This document shows, one piece after another, positions 7,408 through 15,675 of a DNA stretch of 25,746 nucleotides. Source of the stretch: an uncultured Clostridia bacterium (lineage in GTDB: Bacteria; Bacillota; Clostridia; Oscillospirales; Oscillospiraceae); NCBI GenBank assembly GCA_945918315.1, contig CAMEIK010000001.1, positions 1-25,746 of the forward strand. Direction: 5' to 3'. Within the stretch, counting starts at the first letter, position 1. Each line of letters opens with the position of its first letter. The position numbers and the translations under genes are program-made. Below the pieces are notes generated by a model. The model was not told where the DNA came from, searched no databases, and saw nothing but the letters and a program-made list of their open reading frames with translations.

Positions 7408-8556
7408 TTATACCTTTGCCGGTTCCTGGCCGATATGGATATTCACGCCGTTGACCTCCACGGTTTCGTCCGCAGGGATCAGGATGTACTTTACGCCTCC
7501 GATGATACGGGTTTCGATCATATCCGCCCGGGCAGGGTCCACCCGGATTACCGCGTCCGGAGTCTCCACCTGGAAATGCTTGTTGTCGATAATATTCTTG
7601 GGGTGCAGCGCTGCGTCGAAGCCAAAGGCGGAGTCATAGTCCACGCTGAACTTGGCCAGGTGCTCCTGGGTAACTCCGCAGCCCTCCAAAACACCCTTCA
7701 CGTCTTCTTTCCCGATGAGCAGCGGGTCGGGAACCTTGCTTTCCTTGTGCAGTTCAATACGCTGGCACAGCTCATCGTGGACGGACTGGACCACATCCAT
7801 GCTGCACTCCTCCCCCAGGGCATCGGAAAGAAGCTCCTCAAAGCACTTCTTCTGCTCGGCAGCCGGCTTGGGAATGGGAACATTGAAAAGGCTTTCCACC
7901 AGCGCGTCCTGATTGACCTTGATATTGTGGGTATAGTACAGGGCGTTATAAATATTCGTGGACCGGTTGTCGAAGGCCGGAAACAGGAACCCCAGCTCCG
8001 GAGCACTCACCGGCTGATTCATGGCGCCGTCCCGGAAGCATTTTTCCTCCGGCACATAGTGGAGCGTGGCTTTTGTCTGCTTCACCGGGCAGACGGCGCA
8101 GACCAGGAAGCGGTAGGTCTCGTCGGCGTTATCCTTCCCGAAAGAACCGTCCTTGCTTCTGAAAGGCACATCATAGCTGTCGCAGCCCAGGAGAATCAGG
8201 TAATTTCCCTCCAGAACCACATTCTCGATAATCTTCTGGAAGAACGCTCCCAGCTTTTCCTCGTCCTCCAGCCTGCTTTCCCGCAGGTCCATGAGGAGCT
8301 GATGCTCGGTGCTTCCGGCAACCTGGGAGGTTTTGAAGCTCAGGTCAATGAGATTTTTGCCGATGCCGCCGGAAAGCGCCCGCCGCAGAAGGGCAAAATA
8401 TTTATCTCCTTCGTTCTCGGACATCATGCCGGTACTCTGGCGGAAGGAGGCAATGATCTCCTTGTTATCGTTTACATAGCAGCCGTAAATATGGGTCATA
8501 TTGCTCCGGTCCCGGCGCAGATGCCGCCGAATCTCACCGATTTCCTTTTCGTTCAT
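7408..8556 (-). CDS. DUF4317 family protein
   Basis: A 382-residue cytosolic protein recognised as DUF4317, a family confined largely to Firmicutes and without known function. The N-terminal MNEKEIGEIRRHLRRDRSN is characteristic. There is no signal peptide or membrane segment. The middle holds several acidic and helix-rich stretches, and the C terminus looks beta-rich (roughly residues 325-380: short alternating hydrophobic segments such as IIGGVKYILIP and VEVNGVNIHIG). The start is the ATG at 8556, with AAGGAG seven bases upstream; an earlier in-frame ATG at 8577 lacks a site and adds residues not typical of the family. It has its own promoter and stands alone between a convergent terminator and the sigma/anti-sigma unit. 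I cannot assign a function. Confidence 0.85.
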   Translation of the reverse strand: MNEKEIGEIRRHLRRDRSNMTHIYGCYVNDNKEIIASFRQSTGMMSENEGDKYFALLRRALSGGIGKNLIDLSFKTSQVAGSTEHQLLMDLRESRLEDEEKLGAFFQKIIENVVLEGNYLILLGCDSYDVPFRSKDGSFGKDNADETYRFLVCAVCPVKQTKATLHYVPEEKCFRDGAMNQPVSAPELGFLFPAFDNRSTNIYNALYYTHNIKVNQDALVESLFNVPIPKPAAEQKKCFEELLSDALGEECSMDVVQSVHDELCQRIELHKESKVPDPLLIGKEDVKGVLEGCGVTQEHLAKFSVDYDSAFGFDAALHPKNIIDNKHFQVETPDAVIRVDPARADMIETRIIGGVKYILIPADETVEVNGVNIHIGQEPAKV

Positions 8557-8592
8557 ATGAAAACTCCTTATTGTCATTTGTTATGCCCGGAG

Positions 8593-8601
8593 ATTATACC
8601 A
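8593..8601 (-). promoter_or_regulatory. Extended -10 promoter for the DUF4317 gene
   Basis: Minus-strand TGGTATAAT (8601-8593), i.e. a perfect -10 with the TGn extension. The best-spaced -35 candidate (TGGATT) is weak, which fits an extended -10 promoter. The leader is about 30 bases. Confidence 0.6.
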
Positions 8602-8649
8602 CAGTCAACGCAAAAAATCCAGTGGAACCCGCGTTTTTCCTGTGCGGAT

Positions 8650-8688
8650 AAAAAAGGAGCCCGGGAGGAACGCTTCCTCCCAGGCCCC
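8650..8688 (-). terminator. Intrinsic terminator of the sigma/anti-sigma operon
   Basis: Minus-strand arms 8688-8674 and 8670-8656 pair over about 15 bp, GC-rich with one mismatch or bulge and a 3-base loop, followed by six T. It starts ten bases past the anti-sigma stop. Four T on the plus side could make it weakly bidirectional. Confidence 0.9.
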
Positions 8689-8697
8689 TTTTGTCTG

Positions 8698-9576
8698 TTA
8701 CCATTCTCCCTGAGAAAACGGGGTAATGGGAATTCTGATCTCCGGGTAGCTGTCGATGACCGCCTGGGCCTCCCCTTCGGAGACCGGGGCCTTTTCAAAG
8801 CCCACAAACCAGGGGTTTTCCGGGTCCTGAACCGCGTCGAAGGTCACAACCTGTTCCTGCACCAGGCCGCTGCCCACAAGCCGGTACATGGTATAGCTGC
8901 TTTCCGCGGCGCTGTTGGAACCGAAATTCTTAATGATTCCGTTTTCGCAAAGCTGGTAGGAGTTTCGCTCAAATCCGGTTATGAGATGCATTATCTCACC
9001 GTTCTCCACCGTGTAAAGGTCATAGATCACATTTCCGTCGGAAACAATCAGCTCCTCCACACCGTTGCCGTCCAGATCCCGGGAATACCAGCCCAGTCCA
9101 TCCAGTCCCTCCACATATCCGGTGAGCAGACTGATGTCCTCTTCGCTGCACTGTCCCGGATTCTTATGCTCCCGGATGGCAGCGACATATTTTTCCAGAA
9201 TGGGACGGTACTGGGTATCCGCTCCCGTTCCGGCGGTTTCGTCCATATCTGTGCTTGTATCTTTCGCGGCTTCGATTTTCACTTCCTGATCCATGGCAGC
9301 GGCGTTTGTTTCCGCCGTCAGAGCGAACATCCGATCCGCGCTTTTTCCTGTCTTCAGGAGCGCGCTTCCGCCGAACCACACAACCACCGCCAGCACTGCC
9401 ACCAAGCCGAAGGATGCGGCCAGGGTGGAAAACCGAACACCTCCGGAGGGTTTTTCCCTGCGAAGCTCCAGGGGGCGTTTTTCCTTCTGCGCCATGATGG
9501 CGCTCCACATTTTATCTTTCTGCTCCTGGGTAGGCTTGACATCGGAATAGGCGTTGCGAACTGTTTGTCTTGTCAT
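8698..9576 (-). CDS. Probable membrane anti-sigma factor with extracellular DxDxNG domain
   Basis: A 292-residue single-pass protein encoded directly after the ECF sigma factor; its ATG shares one base with the sigma stop (TGATG), a typical coupled sigma/anti-sigma pair. Residues 1-50 are charged and cytoplasmic, with no HxxxCxxC zinc-finger anti-sigma motif. Residues 51-74 form one transmembrane helix. Residues 75-292 would be outside; they start with a low-complexity linker and contain DLDGNGVEE (167-175), a calcium-loop-like motif of the FG-GAP/dockerin kind, in a small beta-rich domain. I infer that it holds the sigma factor at the membrane and senses an envelope or ionic signal. No homologous family name is recognised with certainty, so the anti-sigma role rests on position and topology. 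Confidence 0.72.
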   Translation of the reverse strand: MTRQTVRNAYSDVKPTQEQKDKMWSAIMAQKEKRPLELRREKPSGGVRFSTLAASFGLVAVLAVVVWFGGSALLKTGKSADRMFALTAETNAAAMDQEVKIEAAKDTSTDMDETAGTGADTQYRPILEKYVAAIREHKNPGQCSEEDISLLTGYVEGLDGLGWYSRDLDGNGVEELIVSDGNVIYDLYTVENGEIMHLITGFERNSYQLCENGIIKNFGSNSAAESSYTMYRLVGSGLVQEQVVTFDAVQDPENPWFVGFEKAPVSEGEAQAVIDSYPEIRIPITPFSQGEW

Positions 9577-10058
9577 CAGGCATCACCTCCCAAATCCTTT
9601 TTCAGTGCCTGTCTTGCCCGTGACAGCCGGCTCCGGATGGTGCCCTGCCGGCAATGCAAAGCCTGGGCGATCTCTGCCGAGGAATATCCCTCGTAATAAT
9701 ACATATACACCGCCGTCTTCTGGTCTGCCGGCAGGGCAAGAATCGCTTCCAGAACAGGGTTCCATTCCGGACCCTCCTGGGCGATCTCCGGGAGCTCCTC
9801 GATGCTGGTATGCTTGCGCCAGGCTCTGCGCAGAGCATCCTTGCACACATTGGAAGCTGTCACGATGAGCCATGCCTTTTCGTGTTTTTCTGATTGAAAT
9901 ACCGTTCCGCTGGACATCAGCCGCAGGAAGGTCTCCTGCACCATATCCTCCGTATCCGTTCTGGTTTTCATGAAGGAGAAACAGATACGGTATACTGTGT
10001 CCACCTGACGGTTGTATATATCCATGATTTCTTCGTCCGTACGCAACAAAGAAGCCAT
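9576..10058 (-). CDS. ECF-type sigma-70 family RNA polymerase sigma factor
   Basis: A 160-residue sigma factor with only the sigma-2 and sigma-4 regions. Region 2 spans about 11-77 and includes DTEDMVQETFLRLM (35-48), the -10 recognition helix. Region 4 spans about 103-155, with the helix-turn-helix YSSAEIAQALHCRQGTIRSR (125-144). The size and architecture are those of extracytoplasmic-function factors. The ATG at 10058 is chosen because GGAAGGAGGTG lies eight bases upstream; the frame extends only three codons further to a GTG. It should direct RNA polymerase to an envelope- or stress-response regulon and be sequestered by the membrane protein encoded next. Its promoter is sigma-A-like, so the basal supply does not appear to need autoactivation. 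The regulon is unknown. Confidence 0.93.
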   Translation of the reverse strand: MASLLRTDEEIMDIYNRQVDTVYRICFSFMKTRTDTEDMVQETFLRLMSSGTVFQSEKHEKAWLIVTASNVCKDALRRAWRKHTSIEELPEIAQEGPEWNPVLEAILALPADQKTAVYMYYYEGYSSAEIAQALHCRQGTIRSRLSRARQALKKDLGGDA

Positions 10059-10111
10059 GCATACCACCTCCTTCCGGTATAGATACGTTTCAATAACGAA
10101 TTGTGTTGCAT

Positions 10112-10140
10112 ATTATAAAAGGATTCCCGAAAAAATCCAA
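10112..10140 (-). promoter_or_regulatory. Promoter of the ECF sigma operon, with an inverted repeat between the boxes
   Basis: TTGGAT (10140-10135) and TATAAT (10117-10112) are spaced by 17 bases on the minus strand. A GGATT/AATCC inverted repeat (10138-10134 and 10125-10121) lies over the spacer and the -35 edge. On the minus strand it is followed by TTTT, so it could be an operator or a weak terminator for upstream transcription. Confidence 0.6.
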
Positions 10141-10149
10141 AACGATTCT

Positions 10150-10206
10150 TTCCCGGACTCTCCGCCGCACGGCAGATTATTCCTGCCGCCACGAAAAGCC
10201 CGGGAA
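10150..10206 (-). other. Two-tier stem-loop just after pgsA
   Basis: Outer arms 10206-10200 and 10156-10150 pair over 7 bp, and inner arms 10188-10183 and 10175-10170 (CGGCAG/CTGCCG) over 6 bp. It begins six bases after the pgsA stop. No T-tract follows directly, so it is probably a 3'-end or processing structure, not a canonical terminator. T-rich sequence appears some 10-25 bases later. Confidence 0.35.
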
Positions 10207-10211
10207 TGGAT

Positions 10212-10742
10212 TCAGTTCCAGAGGCACTTCCAGTTTTTCACAAAATACTCCGCACCGGAATACACCGTGGTGACGACAATGAGGGCCACCACCGTCCAGA
10301 TAACCACCGCGTTTTCCGGGAACACCATCAGCACACACAATCCGACCATGGTGCTGGCAGTCTTGATTTTACCGCTCCACCCGGCGGCGATGACGCTTCC
10401 CTTGGACGCCGCCACCATCCGCAGTCCCGAAACCGCGAATTCCCGGGTCAGGACGATCATCAGCGCCCAGGCAGGAAACCGGCCCCACTCACAGAACATG
10501 CTCATCGCGGCAATGGTCAAAAGCTTGTCAGCCAAGGGGTCCAGAAATTTTCCAAAGTCGCTGACCTGGTTGCAGCGACGGGCAATCTGGCCGTCTATGT
10601 AGTCCGTCAGACTTGCCAGGATGAAAATTGCAAGCCCCGCCCACATCCAGGGCCCCGCCGACCCGCCGCTAATGTACATCGCGGCAAGATATGCCGGGAT
10701 CATGGCCACCCGGATCAATGTAATCTTACTGGCTAAAGTCAT
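10212..10742 (-). CDS. pgsA: CDP-diacylglycerol--glycerol-3-phosphate 3-phosphatidyltransferase
   Basis: Makes phosphatidylglycerol phosphate from CDP-diacylglycerol and glycerol 3-phosphate at the membrane, the committed step to phosphatidylglycerol and cardiolipin. The 176-residue product has the family size and several hydrophobic helices (about 8-25, 32-46, 74-96, 122-155). The CDP-alcohol phosphotransferase signature is complete: D47, D50-G51, A54-R55, G64, D68 and D72. It overlaps the end of rimO by four bases (ATGA), so it is translated as part of that operon. RimO next to PgsA is a common Clostridia arrangement. It is the last gene of the long operon. The substrate glycerol 3-phosphate is also the product of the glpK operon in this window, though no direct link is shown. 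Confidence 0.95.
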   Translation of the reverse strand: MTLASKITLIRVAMIPAYLAAMYISGGSAGPWMWAGLAIFILASLTDYIDGQIARRCNQVSDFGKFLDPLADKLLTIAAMSMFCEWGRFPAWALMIVLTREFAVSGLRMVAASKGSVIAAGWSGKIKTASTMVGLCVLMVFPENAVVIWTVVALIVVTTVYSGAEYFVKNWKCLWN

Positions 10743-12076
10743 TTCTCTGTCTCCTCCACAACATAGCCGGACAGGTCCCCATCCACCATGCCGTCAATAT
10801 GGACCGTCACAAAGCGGCCCTCCCGCAGGGGTTCCTCCGAAGAAAGCCAAACCCGGCCGTCGATCTCCGGGGAGTCCGCATAAGTCCGTCCGAAGAACTG
10901 CTCCGCATCCTCGTCATAGCCATCCACCAGAACTTCCATGTCCGAGCCCATCCGGGAAGCGTTGTAATCATCCATGATGCCGGACTGCAGCTCCTCAATG
11001 ATCCTCACCCGTTCCGCCGCGGTATCGGAATCCACATGCTCCATGGCTGCCGCCGGAGTTCCCTCCTCCGGAGAGAAGACAAAGGCGCCCACCCGCTCCA
11101 TTCTGGTTTCCTTCAGGAAATCCAGCAGCTCCATAAATTCCGCTTCCCCCTCACCGGGAAGTCCGGCAATGAGGCTGGTACGGATTACGAGACCCGGAAT
11201 CCTTTCCCGAAGCTTTTTCAGCAGGGACCGGAGGAAGGCGCCATCGCCCCGGCGGTTCATCCGTCTGAGAATCTTGTCGTTACAGTGCTGAATGGGAATG
11301 TCCAGATATTTGACGATTTTGGGTTCTTCGGCAATCACCGAAATGAGCTCGTCGTCAATTTCATCCGGATAGACGTAATGCACCCGGATCCAGTGCAGGC
11401 CCTCGATCCTGCAAAGTCTGCGCAGAAGCTCCGGCAGCAGCCGCGCATGGCCGGGCAGGTCCGTGCCGTAACGGCTGGTGTCCTGGGCCACTACAATCAA
11501 CTCTTTGACCCCGTTTTCCGCCAGGGCTTCAGCCTCGGCCACAATATCCTCCATCTGCCGGGACCGGTATCTGCCCCGCAGATAGGGAATGATGCAGTAG
11601 GCACACCGGTTGTCACAGCCCTCGGCAATCTTTACAAAGGCATAGTGGGAAGGGGTGGTAAGAATTCGTCCCGTCTCCTCCTCGGGGGTGTCGATGGAGC
11701 CGAAAGAAACCACCGCATGTTCTTCCAGAAGGCTTTCAATGGCCGGGACAATCTCCGTATAGCTTCCGGTTCCCAGCATTCCGTCCACCTCGGGCATCTC
11801 TTTGCGCACTTCATCCTGATACCGCTGGCTGAGACAGCCCGTCACCAGAATCTTCCCCACAAGACCCTGCTCCTTGAGCTGGGCAACTGTGAGAATGGCG
11901 TCGATGGCCTCCGACTTTGCCGAATCGATAAAGCCGCAGGTATTGATCACCACTACATCGCAGCCGGGAAGCTCGTATTCCACGCTGTGCCCCGCCTCCT
12001 GGACCCGGTACATCATTCGCTCGCAGTCCACCTGGTTCTTGGCACAGCCCAGGGAAATAAATCCGATTTTTGCCAT
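10739..12076 (-). CDS. rimO: Ribosomal protein S12 methylthiotransferase
   Basis: Radical-SAM enzyme that adds a methylthio group to the conserved aspartate of ribosomal protein S12. The 445-residue product has the three-part architecture. The N-terminal UPF0004 domain has cluster cysteines C11, C47 and C81. The radical SAM domain has C154-x3-C158-x2-C161 (GCDNRCAYC). A C-terminal TRAM domain covers about 375-440. The CAKNQVDCERM opening and the S12-type IIPYLRGRYRSR stretch distinguish RimO from MiaB. The start shares one base with the recX stop (TAATG) and has GGAGG upstream in recX. It overlaps pgsA by four bases. Identification is secure. Confidence 0.96.
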   Translation of the reverse strand: MAKIGFISLGCAKNQVDCERMMYRVQEAGHSVEYELPGCDVVVINTCGFIDSAKSEAIDAILTVAQLKEQGLVGKILVTGCLSQRYQDEVRKEMPEVDGMLGTGSYTEIVPAIESLLEEHAVVSFGSIDTPEEETGRILTTPSHYAFVKIAEGCDNRCAYCIIPYLRGRYRSRQMEDIVAEAEALAENGVKELIVVAQDTSRYGTDLPGHARLLPELLRRLCRIEGLHWIRVHYVYPDEIDDELISVIAEEPKIVKYLDIPIQHCNDKILRRMNRRGDGAFLRSLLKKLRERIPGLVIRTSLIAGLPGEGEAEFMELLDFLKETRMERVGAFVFSPEEGTPAAAMEHVDSDTAAERVRIIEELQSGIMDDYNASRMGSDMEVLVDGYDEDAEQFFGRTYADSPEIDGRVWLSSEEPLREGRFVTVHIDGMVDGDLSGYVVEETEK

Positions 12077-12705
12077 TATTCGTCCTCCGGTAATTCATCT
12101 GTTTCCAGGGACAGCTGCCGCAGTCCCTCACGGATGGAAGCGTAGCTGTGCCCCCGTCGGGTCAGGGCCGCAACCGCCCGCTGTATCTCCCGCCGGTCAC
12201 TTTCCCCATCCAAACGGGACCGGAGAAAGGCAAGAATTTTCTCCTGCTGATCGGGATAGCCATCCAGCGCTTCCTCCCAATACTGTCTGGGGATTTTCTT
12301 TTCATACAGGGCCTGCTTTGCCCGGGCAATACCGTAGCCCTTTGCCGCGCAGGACTCCGCCACCTGACGGGCGGTGGCCCGGTCATCCACAAGATCGTGG
12401 CTTTCCATCCATTCCACCGCTCTGCGGGCATCGTCTTCCGTTTCCCCCTTACGGATCAGCCGGGACCGGAGGTCCTGCCTGGATACGCTGGAGGCCGCTA
12501 CAATCCGCACCGCCCGCATCTTGGCGGACATTTCTCCGGCAGCGGCTTTCAGCCGGTTCCCGTCCTCCTCACTGAGCTCCAGACCAGGATAGAGGCCAAA
12601 GTCCTCCACCGTACGCCGGTACAGCCGCAGCTTCGTTCCGTCGGACAATGTGGCATAATACCGTCCGGCCCGGTCCGGCGCATTGCTCAGCCGATCAATC
12701 CTCAT
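12076..12705 (-). CDS. recX: Regulatory protein RecX
   Basis: Modulates RecA filament growth; the protein binds RecA-DNA filaments. About 209 residues, mostly helical, with the repeated three-helix RecX units (for example the segment [20 protein letters not shown] and the [15 protein letters not shown] block). It is directly downstream of recA, the usual coupling. I place the start at the ATG at 12705 (MRIDRLSN), which overlaps the recA 3' end by 11 bases. An in-frame ATG at 12723 would add six residues; neither has a strong ribosome-binding site, so translation is probably coupled to recA termination and the exact start is uncertain. The stop overlaps the rimO start by one base. Confidence 0.92.
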   Translation of the reverse strand: MRIDRLSNAPDRAGRYYATLSDGTKLRLYRRTVEDFGLYPGLELSEEDGNRLKAAAGEMSAKMRAVRIVAASSVSRQDLRSRLIRKGETEDDARRAVEWMESHDLVDDRATARQVAESCAAKGYGIARAKQALYEKKIPRQYWEEALDGYPDQQEKILAFLRSRLDGESDRREIQRAVAALTRRGHSYASIREGLRQLSLETDELPEDE

Positions 12706-13798
12706 CGGTAAAGTCGTCGGCATCCACCGCTACCGGCTTGTCCGCTGCCTTGGCGGCAGGCTTGGGAGCGCCGGACAGCTTCCAAAGGTTCTCCCGAACC
12801 TGGGCTTCCACATTCTCGGCGATCTCCGGATTGGCCTGAAGATAGGTCTTCACGCTGTCCTTGCCCTGACCAATGCGCTCATCTCCCATGGAGAACCAGC
12901 TTCCGCTCTTCTGGATAATCTCCATCTGAACCGCCAGATCCACCAGCTCGCCCCACTTGGAAATACCTTGGCCGTACATAATATCAAAGAAAGCTTCCCG
13001 GAAAGGAGGCGCCACCTTGTTTTTGACCACCTTGACCCGGGTCTTGCTGCCAATGATGTTGCCGCCCTCCTTGATGGCTTCCACCTTCCGCACATCCAGA
13101 CGGACGGAGGCGTAGAACTTCAGTGCGTTGCCGCCGGTGGTGGTCTCGGGATTGCCGTACATCACACCGATCTTCATACGCAGCTGGTTGATGAAAATCA
13201 CCACGCAGTTGGTCTTGGAAATGGTGCCCGCCAGCTTCCGCAGAGCCTGGGACATAAGCCGGGCCTGGAGGCCAACAAAGGTATCGCCCATTTCGCCCTC
13301 GATTTCCTGCTTGGGAACCAGAGCCGCCACGGAGTCCACAACCACAGCGTCCACCGCGCCGGAGCGGACCAGGGCATCGGTAATCTCCAGTGCCTGCTCA
13401 CCGGTATCCGGCTGGGACACCAGCAGATTGTCGGTGTCCACACCCAGAGCGGCGGCGTACACCGGATCCAGAGCGTGCTCCGCGTCCACAAACGCGACTT
13501 CACCGCCCCGCTTCTGGGCTTCCGCCAGAATATGCAGGGCCAGGGTGGTTTTACCGGAGGATTCCGGTCCGTAGATCTCGATGATCCGCCCCTTGGGAAC
13601 GCCGCCGATACCAAGGGCAGCATCCAGGGCCAGAGAGCCGGTGGGAATGGCTTCCACATTCATCTCCGGCCGGTCACCCAGCCGCATAACGGTACCCTTG
13701 CCAAAATTCTTGTCGATCTGGGCCAGAGCGGTCTGCAGTGCCTTCTTCTTGTCGGAGGCGGGGGTAGGTGCTTCATATACGGTTTTCTTCTGTGCCAT
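12695..13798 (-). CDS. recA: Recombinase RecA
   Basis: ATP-dependent strand-exchange protein and SOS co-protease. The 367-residue product has Walker A GPESSGKT (77-84), Walker B VVVD (152-155), the L2-loop region ending [13 protein letters not shown], and an acidic C-terminal tail (DADDFTDED). The start is the ATG at 13798, because a GGAAGGA lies nine bases upstream. An in-frame ATG three codons earlier abuts that site and cannot use it. It begins five bases after the prmC stop and is internal to a long operon. I see no LexA-type GAAC-N4-GTTC palindrome or strong promoter just upstream, so any SOS control must act elsewhere or through an internal promoter in prmC. No intein or frame break. 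Confidence 0.98.
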   Translation of the reverse strand: MAQKKTVYEAPTPASDKKKALQTALAQIDKNFGKGTVMRLGDRPEMNVEAIPTGSLALDAALGIGGVPKGRIIEIYGPESSGKTTLALHILAEAQKRGGEVAFVDAEHALDPVYAAALGVDTDNLLVSQPDTGEQALEITDALVRSGAVDAVVVDSVAALVPKQEIEGEMGDTFVGLQARLMSQALRKLAGTISKTNCVVIFINQLRMKIGVMYGNPETTTGGNALKFYASVRLDVRKVEAIKEGGNIIGSKTRVKVVKNKVAPPFREAFFDIMYGQGISKWGELVDLAVQMEIIQKSGSWFSMGDERIGQGKDSVKTYLQANPEIAENVEAQVRENLWKLSGAPKPAAKAADKPVAVDADDFTDED

Positions 13799-13803
13799 AA
13801 TTA

Positions 13804-14676
13804 TCATTCCTTCCTGTCCAGCCGCGCCAGCACGGCTCTTTCTCTGTCATTAAAGTCCCGTCGTCTTTCCAGGACCGTATAACCTTCCTTTTCCAGAATC
13901 CCGCAGACGCTGTCTCCCTGGCCCATGCCAAATTCAAAGCACAGGAAACCACCGGGCTTCAGGGCATTGCGGAAGTTCACACATATGGCCCGGTAGAAAT
14001 CCAGACCATCCTCTCCGCCGCAGAGGGCAAGGGCAGGTTCATACTCTTTCACACTGTCGGGAAGCGTCTCCATCTCCGCCTTTGTCACATAGGGCGGGTT
14101 GGAAACGATCATGTCAAATTTCCCAAGAAATGAGGAGCCGGGTACCCGGGCATCGGCCTGAAAGGTGCTGACCCGACCTCCCAAACGGTTGCGCTGGATA
14201 TTTCGCTTGGCAACCGCCAGGGCCTCCTTTGAAATATCCGCCAGGGTGACCCGGGCGTCCTTGACCCGGCTGGCGATAGCCAGGCCGATGCAGCCGGAAC
14301 CGCAGCACAAGTCCAGGATCCGGGGATCCTGGTCCAGGAACAGAGCCTTGCTGATGGCAAGCTCTGCCACCGCGCAGGTATCGTCCCGGGGAATCAGCAC
14401 ATCCTCCGTCACATACAGGGGAAGGCCGTAGAATTCCCACTCCCCCAGCACATAGGCAAGGGGCTCGCCCCGGAGCAGCCGCTGCACGTTGCGCTCCATT
14501 TCCCGGCAAACATCCTCCGTGGCATACAGATCCCGGTTTGCCAGAATCTCCTCCTGGCTTTTTCCGGAGGCCTTGCACAAAAGATTTCTTGCCATCAGTC
14601 CGGCGGTCTGAGTGTCCTCGTTTCCGAGAAGTGCCTGACGGGCTTCCAGATACAGCTGACCGTACCGTTTTACCAC
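13804..14676 (-). CDS. prmC: Peptide chain release factor N5-glutamine methyltransferase
   Basis: Methylates the glutamine of the GGQ motif in release factors RF1/RF2 using S-adenosylmethionine. The 290-residue product has the N-terminal helical release-factor-binding domain (about 1-90), SAM motif [13 protein letters not shown] (122-133) and the catalytic NPPY (193-196). The linker reads IPRDDT where many PrmC proteins have RPET. The start is a GTG at 14676: it has AGGAGGGG eight bases upstream, gives the usual length, and overlaps the DUF1385 stop by seven bases. The frame is open another 34 codons upstream, but only as low-quality sequence inside the neighbouring gene. The adjacency with DUF1385 is a standard Firmicutes pairing. 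Confidence 0.93.
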   Translation of the reverse strand: MVKRYGQLYLEARQALLGNEDTQTAGLMARNLLCKASGKSQEEILANRDLYATEDVCREMERNVQRLLRGEPLAYVLGEWEFYGLPLYVTEDVLIPRDDTCAVAELAISKALFLDQDPRILDLCCGSGCIGLAIASRVKDARVTLADISKEALAVAKRNIQRNRLGGRVSTFQADARVPGSSFLGKFDMIVSNPPYVTKAEMETLPDSVKEYEPALALCGGEDGLDFYRAICVNFRNALKPGGFLCFEFGMGQGDSVCGILEKEGYTVLERRRDFNDRERAVLARLDRKE

Positions 14677-15662
14677 CGGTCCGTCCCCTCCTTTTCCGGA
14701 AGAACCGCTTCCACCGCAGCGATCCCCACTTCGATCATACCGTCGTCCGGCTCGTTTGTGGTGAAGTTCTGCATCCACATACCGGGAGCGGTCAGGATCC
14801 GGGTAAAGGCGTTGTCATGCCGCCCGGCCCAACGGTTAATCTCATAGGTGATGCCAACAACCAGCGGCAGCAGCAACAGCTTAAAGACAATCATCAGCAG
14901 CCGGTACAGGAAGGTGCCACGCATCGTTTCCAGAGCCGGCACCACAGCCAGCAGCGCCGAGGACGCGACGGAAAACACCAGAATGGAAATCACCATTACC
15001 ACCAGCAGGAAGCTGGTGCCGCACCGTGGGTGGAGCCGGGTTTGCCTACGGACATTCTCCACCGTAAGAGGAAGCCCCGCCTCGTAGCAGCGAATGGTCT
15101 TGTGCTCCGCGCCGTGGTAGGCAAACACCCGCTTCATTTCCCCCATCCGGGAAATGAGGATCATGTATATCAGGAAAATCACCATACGGATCAGGCCCTC
15201 CAGGAGATTCACCCCCAGATTGCTTCCGATCCACCGGTCAAAGAAGGAGGCGATCACCATGGGAAGCAGGAAGAAGAGGACCACGGAAAGTCCCAGGCCC
15301 AGGGCAACAGCCACAGCCACAATCGCCTTCTGAAAGCGCTCATTTCCCAGCTTTTTTTCCAGCCACAGATCAAATTTTCCGGGCTGCTCCTGCTGCTCCT
15401 CCGGCACCAGCTCCGCCGAGTGCATCAGGGCCTTTACACCGGTGACCTGGGCATCAAAGAAATTGAAGATGCCCCGAAAAAAGGGCCAGGTCTTATAGGT
15501 ACCGGGCTTACTCAGCTTCCGGTCCTTCACTTCCAGATGGAGTCCCTCGGCAGTACGCACCACTACCGCGTCTTTTTCCGGTCCCCGCATCATGATCCCT
15601 TCGATCAGCGCCTGACCGCCGATCATGGTGCGGAATTTTTCACAGCATTGCTTTTCTTTCAT
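14670..15662 (-). CDS. DUF1385 (YqhQ-like) integral membrane protein
   Basis: A 330-residue membrane protein of the DUF1385 family, usually next to prmC or rpmE in Firmicutes; function not established. It starts with the conserved soluble segment GGQALIEGIMMRGP (15-28). About four hydrophobic helices follow (roughly 112-138, 153-172, 217-243, 250-272). Between helices 2 and 3 lie the family's hallmark motifs AYHGAEHKTIRCYE and HPRCGTSF, whose His, Glu and Cys residues suggest a metal or active site on one membrane face. The start at 15662 has GAAAGAGG upstream and lies 13 bases after the histidine kinase stop. Family recognition is firm. Confidence 0.9.
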   Translation of the reverse strand: MKEKQCCEKFRTMIGGQALIEGIMMRGPEKDAVVVRTAEGLHLEVKDRKLSKPGTYKTWPFFRGIFNFFDAQVTGVKALMHSAELVPEEQQEQPGKFDLWLEKKLGNERFQKAIVAVAVALGLGLSVVLFFLLPMVIASFFDRWIGSNLGVNLLEGLIRMVIFLIYMILISRMGEMKRVFAYHGAEHKTIRCYEAGLPLTVENVRRQTRLHPRCGTSFLLVVMVISILVFSVASSALLAVVPALETMRGTFLYRLLMIVFKLLLLPLVVGITYEINRWAGRHDNAFTRILTAPGMWMQNFTTNEPDDGMIEVGIAAVEAVLPEKEGTDRW

Positions 15663-15675
15663 GGGTTAACCTCTT

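Noticed and set aside
8602..8608. TTGACT close to the DUF4317 -10 box as a -35 element
   Set aside because: Only four bases separate it from TATAAT, far too short for a sigma-A spacer.
13799..13807. Upstream ATG giving recA a MIIM start
   Set aside because: It directly abuts the ribosome-binding site, whereas the next in-frame ATG has proper spacing and the usual RecA N terminus.
14677..14778. Longer N terminus for PrmC starting at 14778
   Set aside because: The extension lies within the DUF1385 gene, is rich in Gly/Arg/Ser without family similarity, and lacks a ribosome-binding site, unlike the GTG at 14676.
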